Source: Clostridia bacterium (lineage in GTDB: Bacteria > Bacillota > Clostridia > UBA1381). Taken from it: a stretch of DNA of 60,645 nucleotides. The notes beneath the pieces are model-generated. The model had not been told where the DNA came from, made no database searches, and saw only the letters and a list, made by a program, of their open reading frames with translations. Positions 56,670-60,645 of the stretch are shown piece after piece; position 1 is the first letter of the stretch, and every line of letters starts with the position of its first letter. Where the stretch lies: assembly GCA_900751685.1 (NCBI GenBank), contig CAADSR010000257.1, forward strand, positions 1 through 60,645, written 5' to 3'. The position numbers and the translations under genes were made by a program.

Positions 56670-56976
56670 TAGGTTTGAAAAGGAATGCGAAAAGGATCCG
56701 AAAGACTATATGATGCGCATCATATGTGATCATACTGTGGATAAATTAAAGGGAGCCCCGGAGGAGACGATGAAGAATATCCTTGAGCAGAAGTTAACAC
56801 TGGCCGGGGCGATTGAAAAAATGAAAGCCGAAGCAGAGAAACAGAAAAGCGGGAACTATGCAGTTTTAACTGATGAAGAGGGATTTGAGATAGTAGACCA
56901 ATATTTTGGTATTAAAGAGCTAAAGGATGATACAGAAGAAGATGGCCAGGCAGTATCTATCTTTGATTTGATTTAA
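56647..56976 (+). CDS. PcfK-like protein
   Basis: This 109-residue protein has MMYQKIIDRFEKECEKDPKD and the C-terminal GFEIVDQYFGI motif with an acidic end, matching the PcfK family named from the pCF10 conjugation locus. ATG 56647 overlaps recU by 23 bp. PcfK genes occur next to PcfJ genes in mobile elements and phages. Molecular role unknown. Confidence 0.8.
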   Translation: MMYQKIIDRFEKECEKDPKDYMMRIICDHTVDKLKGAPEETMKNILEQKLTLAGAIEKMKAEAEKQKSGNYAVLTDEEGFEIVDQYFGIKELKDDTEEDGQAVSIFDLI

Positions 56977-56989
56977 AAGGAGCGGAATT

Positions 56990-59002
56990 ATGAAAGGAGA
57001 AAAAGAATTGTTGTCTCTTCCGGTCGCACCTGCTCCGGCGGTCATGATAATAGAGCCTCAATATAAAGAAATCCCATATTGGAATGGAACATATAAACAG
57101 GCATACACAACATACGGTTATTCCGCAGAGATCATAAGAGATAATATTCTGGCGGTGACGATATATAATTATTTGCGGCAGGCGGAATACCGTGTGTTTA
57201 TCGGGGATTATGACTATGTGAGTCAAAAATACGATAAAGAAAAAAACATATGGTGCAGGTCCACCGCCAAACTGGAAACGGTCTATTGTATGAATGGTTG
57301 GGGAAACAATGAGTTTGTGACCGATGAAAAGACCGTGCAGGCGGCCAAACAATGGCTGGGATGTTTGGCGGAGGAAACAAATAATCCAATCTATAAAATA
57401 GCAGCCTATCTGAATGATATAGGGAAAACAAAATTAAAAAGAAAGTATGATAAGATCCGCAAAAGCATTGATGATATGATGCTGCAGATCCGTCCCCTTT
57501 CGGCGGATTTTGAAAAATGGATCGAAAATGTGCCGATGAAGGGCAGCCGGTATATATTCTATCATTATTCAGGGCGCAAGGAGCAGGATGGATATTGTAC
57601 GCACTGTAACACAAAGGTAAAGGTAAAAGGCGCAAAGCATGAAGCAGCTGGGATCTGCCCTCACTGCCATAGCAAAATCATCTTCCTGTCCTATGGCAAG
57701 AGAAAAAGAGGGTTCACGGATAGCGCAAGCGCTGTATATATCCAGAAAGGGGATGATGATCTTATTTTCCGGCGGTTTTCGGTTGTGTGGGATTATGAAA
57801 TCAACAGCAGCGGAGCGGTCAACTGCAAAAAACACATCTATGAAACAAACAGAAGCTTTTATCTGCAGAATAAGCACTATGAATGGGGAGAGTTTAAAAA
57901 TACAGGGGAATATAGGTTTTGTGTTGGTGAATCAAGCTGGCCGGAAGAGTATTTCAATGCTTGTTCAGGATATATTTACAGCCGGAATTTGAAGCAGGTT
58001 TTTATAAGCATGAACCCTAACAAAAGCTATCTCAAATACATCCCCTATGGGACGCTATTAAAAAATATAGGCGATGTTCGGGCAAAAGAATTTTATGTTG
58101 CTTGCATGAGCTATCCGCAAATAGAGTACTTTGCAAAATTGAAGCTATATCATCTTGCAAGGCAGCTTATCAACGGTAATTATGATTTGATAAGATTCTG
58201 CCTTGAGAATCAGAAATTAAAAGAGATAGGCATTACAAAGCAGACCTTGCCTGATGTGCAGCGATATGATCTGGGATATGAAGAAATCAAGCTATATCAG
58301 GCTTGCAAAAAGTATGGCACGGGGATATTCGAGGAGCTTTTGCAAAAGCGGCGGAGTGGTAAAAGCAGAGAAGTGCAATGTATTATAAAGCTATTGTCCT
58401 ACTTATCCTATGAAAAGATCATGGAATATGTGGAAGAACAAAAAAAGAGCTTAGAGCATCCCTACGGGTTTGATAATACAACGCGTGTATTGGGAGATTG
58501 GTGTGACTATGTTGATAACTGCATTGCACTGGGATGGGATCTGAACGACACCAAAGTACTCAAGCCAAAGGATCTTGAGCAGCGGCATGACATTGCGGTG
58601 CAGTTAGTTGAAATGAAAGAAAATTCGGAGCAGCGGGAGAAGATCGTGCAAAAGTACTATGAGCATATTTATGACCTGTTCTATGAAAGCGGTGATTATG
58701 CGATTACCCTGCCCAGGAATATTCAGGATTTAAAATATGAGGGTGATATGCTCCACCACTGTGTTTACACCAACTATGCGTCAAGCGTTGCAAAGGGGCA
58801 AAGCATCATACTATTCGTCCGGAAGAAGGATCAGTTCTATAGGCCGCTGGCAACGGCTGAAATCGATCCGGAGACCTACAAGCTGATACAGCTAAGAGGA
58901 GAGAAGAACCATACTGTGTCGAAGGAAATTCAGAAATTTGTTGACGGGTACATTACAAAGATAAAGAAATTACAAGCAAAACAGAAAAGGAGTGCAGCAT
59001 AA
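56990..59002 (+). CDS. PcfJ-like protein
   Basis: This 670-residue protein has a zinc-finger-like segment (CTHCNTKVKVKG, CPHCHSKIIF) near residues 205-230 and a C-terminal PcfJ domain with LPRNIQDLKYEGDMLHHCVY, then NYASSVAKGQSIILFVRKK and LQL-like IQLRGEKNH. The family is named from pCF10 and frequently found in phages and ICEs, without defined activity. GGAGCGG precedes ATG 56990. It overlaps the next gene by one base. Confidence 0.85.
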   Translation: MKGEKELLSLPVAPAPAVMIIEPQYKEIPYWNGTYKQAYTTYGYSAEIIRDNILAVTIYNYLRQAEYRVFIGDYDYVSQKYDKEKNIWCRSTAKLETVYCMNGWGNNEFVTDEKTVQAAKQWLGCLAEETNNPIYKIAAYLNDIGKTKLKRKYDKIRKSIDDMMLQIRPLSADFEKWIENVPMKGSRYIFYHYSGRKEQDGYCTHCNTKVKVKGAKHEAAGICPHCHSKIIFLSYGKRKRGFTDSASAVYIQKGDDDLIFRRFSVVWDYEINSSGAVNCKKHIYETNRSFYLQNKHYEWGEFKNTGEYRFCVGESSWPEEYFNACSGYIYSRNLKQVFISMNPNKSYLKYIPYGTLLKNIGDVRAKEFYVACMSYPQIEYFAKLKLYHLARQLINGNYDLIRFCLENQKLKEIGITKQTLPDVQRYDLGYEEIKLYQACKKYGTGIFEELLQKRRSGKSREVQCIIKLLSYLSYEKIMEYVEEQKKSLEHPYGFDNTTRVLGDWCDYVDNCIALGWDLNDTKVLKPKDLEQRHDIAVQLVEMKENSEQREKIVQKYYEHIYDLFYESGDYAITLPRNIQDLKYEGDMLHHCVYTNYASSVAKGQSIILFVRKKDQFYRPLATAEIDPETYKLIQLRGEKNHTVSKEIQKFVDGYITKIKKLQAKQKRSAA

Positions 59003-60033
59003 TGGGAAAAGAAATCATTGAAGCGGAGTATAGGGAAGTAAAAGAGAATCTGGAGATCCTCCAGGAGATCACAGCGGAGATAAAGTACATCACAGAGCAG
59101 CTCAACAGGACCCTGTTATCCGGCATTATTGAAATCGGGAAACGTTTCGACCGGGCAAAGTCCCTTGTCAAGCATGGGGAGTGGGGGAAATGGTGTGAGC
59201 AATATACGGGGTATAAGCAAAGCATGGCCGAGAATTATATCAAGGTGTATAAGGAATATGGAGCGGAACAATATTCTTTGTTCGGCGATTTGTCAAAATC
59301 CCAATCAATTGGGAATCTGGGAGTCACAAAGCTCCTGGAGCTGACAGCGCTTCCGCCGGATGAGCGGGAGCAATTCGTGGAAGAGAACCGAGTATCAGAG
59401 GATACCACGGTGAAAGAGCTTCAGGAATTGATCAAGCAGCAGAAGGAAAAGCTTCAAACGGCAGAAAAAAGTATCCGGGATAAAGAGCTGGAGTTAAGGA
59501 GCAGCATTGAAAGAAACGATCAAAGCATTCAGGAGAAACAGACCGAGATAGAGCGTTTGACAAAGGAACTGGAGCAAAGGGAGCAGGAGAAGCAGGAGCT
59601 GCCGGAAGATGAAATGTCAAGGATGATGGCAGAGGCAGATGAAAAGGCCCGGCAGGAGTTACATGATGAGATCAGCAGGGCTGTCAAGGAAAAGGAAGCG
59701 GCAGAGGCAGAAGCGGAGAAGCTCAAAAGTAAATATGAAAAGCTCAAAGAAAAGAACGGGAAGGCCCAGCAGGAGGTAGATGAGTTAAAACAAGCGGTCT
59801 CTGGGGTGCGGGAAGAAAAAGAAGAGCTTCAGTCACAGCTAGAGAAAATGAAAAAGGAATCGCTTTTAGGAGCCAACGAAAAGATCGTACAGCTGAACAT
59901 TTGTTTTGAAGATGCGCAGGACCGAATAAATAAGCTAAAGAAATCATTAAAAGCGGTAGAGGATACCCAGCAGTACGACAAGCTCCGGCCGGCCATTATA
60001 GAACAAATGAAAAAGCTTATAGCATCATTGTAA
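59002..60033 (+). CDS. DUF3102-type protein with long coiled coil
   Basis: This 343-residue protein has an N-terminal DUF3102 domain (residues ~20-110: IIEIGKRFDRAKSLVKHGEW, then GYKQSMAENYIKVYKEYG) and a long coiled coil (~140-330), rich in Glu and Lys. The DUF is known from phages and mobile elements with a DNA-binding-like helical fold. The start uses the last base of pcfJ stop (TAATG). Confidence 0.82.
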   Translation: MGKEIIEAEYREVKENLEILQEITAEIKYITEQLNRTLLSGIIEIGKRFDRAKSLVKHGEWGKWCEQYTGYKQSMAENYIKVYKEYGAEQYSLFGDLSKSQSIGNLGVTKLLELTALPPDEREQFVEENRVSEDTTVKELQELIKQQKEKLQTAEKSIRDKELELRSSIERNDQSIQEKQTEIERLTKELEQREQEKQELPEDEMSRMMAEADEKARQELHDEISRAVKEKEAAEAEAEKLKSKYEKLKEKNGKAQQEVDELKQAVSGVREEKEELQSQLEKMKKESLLGANEKIVQLNICFEDAQDRINKLKKSLKAVEDTQQYDKLRPAIIEQMKKLIASL

Positions 60034-60100
60034 GGGAGATCTCTATTAAGGCTGTTAGCAAGAGGAGCGGTTATCATATATCGAAAGAGAGGGGATTTTC

Positions 60101-60301
60101 TTGAAGAATCCATGTTACCAAAACGGGGATTGTATTCAAAGAAGAGTGGGTTGTCATTCATGTTGTAAGGAATATTTATTATTTTTTGAGGAACAAAAGA
60201 AAAAGAAAGAGAAGCAATACAAGGAGAATGAAACCAGGAATACAGTTGAGTCATTGCATCTGAGCCGGAGAAGCCATCGGAAAAAGAAATATTGTGTATA
60301 A
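60101..60301 (+). CDS. Hypothetical Cys-rich phage-type protein
   Basis: This 66-residue protein starts KNPCYQNGDCIQRRVGCHSC, then becomes basic. The Cys-rich start with GCHS resembles short phage proteins of Clostridia. The start is TTG 60101 with AGAGAGGGG upstream. Function unknown. Confidence 0.65.
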   Translation: MKNPCYQNGDCIQRRVGCHSCCKEYLLFFEEQKKKKEKQYKENETRNTVESLHLSRRSHRKKKYCV

Positions 60302-60312
60302 AGGGGGAGAGT

Positions 60313-60645
60313 ATGAAGAAGGACCATATCAGGGATTATGCCACGGAAGCTTTTCGTTTTTATGCTTCAAAAAAGAAGGAGATGTCTATCACAGGCGACC
60401 TTGCTGCGGACCAGGATATATCCGCCGTGATAGCAACAATGAATGAGCTGAAAAGGGAAGAAGATTTTACCACTTTTGCAGTAGTGGAAAAAGTGTACTT
60501 TTCAGATCCGGATAAAAAGCTTAAAAGAGGAGACATTTCAGCGCGGGTGATAAAGGCCACAATGCTAGGAAATATCAGCGAAAGACAGGCTTACGCATCT
60601 CTTGAAAAGGCCCGGAAAATCTTTGCGAAAAAAAGAGGCCTCAGA
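60313..60645 (+). CDS. Hypothetical protein, 3' end outside window
   Basis: The frame is open to the window end, 111 codons visible: KKDHIRDYATEAFRFYASKK at the start, then a helical, charged protein. AAGGGGGAG precedes ATG 60313. The segment SERQAYASLEKARKIFAKKR looks helical, perhaps DNA-binding, but I do not recognise the family. Confidence 0.6.
   Translation, partial: MKKDHIRDYATEAFRFYASKKKEMSITGDLAADQDISAVIATMNELKREEDFTTFAVVEKVYFSDPDKKLKRGDISARVIKATMLGNISERQAYASLEKARKIFAKKRGLR

Larger units (their letters stand above)
46144..60645. mobile_element. Serine-recombinase mobile element inserted in cotJC (right end outside window)
   Basis: The element begins inside cotJC and extends past the window, at least 14.5 kb. 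It contains an integrase-type serine recombinase at the left junction, an ImmA/ImmR-like immunity pair with operators, cargo genes, a Cro-like regulator, AbrB, and replication or transfer type genes (HUH Rep-like, RecU, PcfK, PcfJ). No structural phage genes or conjugation machinery are seen within the window, so prophage, ICE or phage-like island are all possible. Confidence 0.85.

Noticed and set aside
1..60645. rRNA, tRNA, IS elements or CRISPR arrays
   Set aside because: I saw no tRNA-like cloverleaf, rRNA, transposase or regular repeat-spacer pattern; a tRNAscan-SE or Infernal run would decide.

Overview
The window is chromosomal DNA from a spore-forming member of the Bacillota, most likely class Clostridia. 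The evidence is spoIVA at the left edge, a cotJ spore-coat operon, the long Firmicutes-type GalT, AddAB in place of RecBCD, Cys4 S14, and strong AGGAGG Shine-Dalgarno sites in front of nearly every gene. I cannot name the species.

Layout. (1) 1-7.1 kb: the 3' part of spoIVA, a lipoprotein, then galT and a surface-polysaccharide cluster (GT2 glycosyltransferase, Wzx-like flippase, pyruvyl-transferase-like protein). (2) 7.3-23.5 kb: one very long S10-spc-alpha ribosomal protein operon, rpsJ to rplQ, with secY, adk, map, a KOW protein, infA and rpoA. It starts at its own promoter (TTGCCA-17-TATAAT) and ends at an intrinsic terminator. (3) 23.7-34.1 kb: a membrane-anchored NERD-like protein, a PTS-EIIC/EAL fusion, addB-addA and a small anchored coiled-coil protein. 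(4) 34.3-38.7 kb: rpmG-secE-nusG-rplK-rplA, an L10-leader attenuator, rplJ-rplL, then yceD-rpmF. rpoBC do not follow rplL, and rpsL/rpsG/fusA/tuf do not precede rpsJ, so the usual str/rif cluster is rearranged. (5) 38.7-45.4 kb: a three-gene ABC exporter, a small ribbon-helix-helix protein, the PLP synthase genes pdxS-pdxT with a divergent MocR-type regulator, and a cysteine hydrolase. (6) 45.5-46.15 kb: cotJA-cotJB and a cotJC cut off after 35-36 codons. (7) 46.15 kb to the right edge: a mobile element that interrupts cotJC and runs out of the window.

The mobile element starts with a large serine recombinase whose gene ends about 20 bp from the break in cotJC. Next comes a visibly AT-rich block on the minus strand: a Kv-type potassium channel, a membrane protein with several zinc fingers, a coiled-coil/GIY-YIG protein, a lipoprotein, an ImmA-like protease and an XRE repressor. 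This is the position where prophages and ICEs usually carry lysogeny or cargo genes. A divergent operator region with four 6-5-6 palindromic sites controls the switch to the rightward genes: a Cro-like regulator, small proteins, AbrB, an HUH Rep-like protein, RecU, PcfK, PcfJ, a DUF3102 coiled-coil protein and small Cys-rich proteins.

The most interesting point is the insertion of a recombinase-bearing element inside a spore-coat gene, with the recombinase at the junction. This has the architecture of the skin-type elements that excise from sporulation genes during development. The other candidates worth following are the channel/zinc-finger pair, a ~70-nt RNA with a near-consensus promoter and a strong terminator at 50.8 kb, and several structured leaders in the ribosomal operons. 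I saw no rRNA, tRNA, CRISPR array or IS element.
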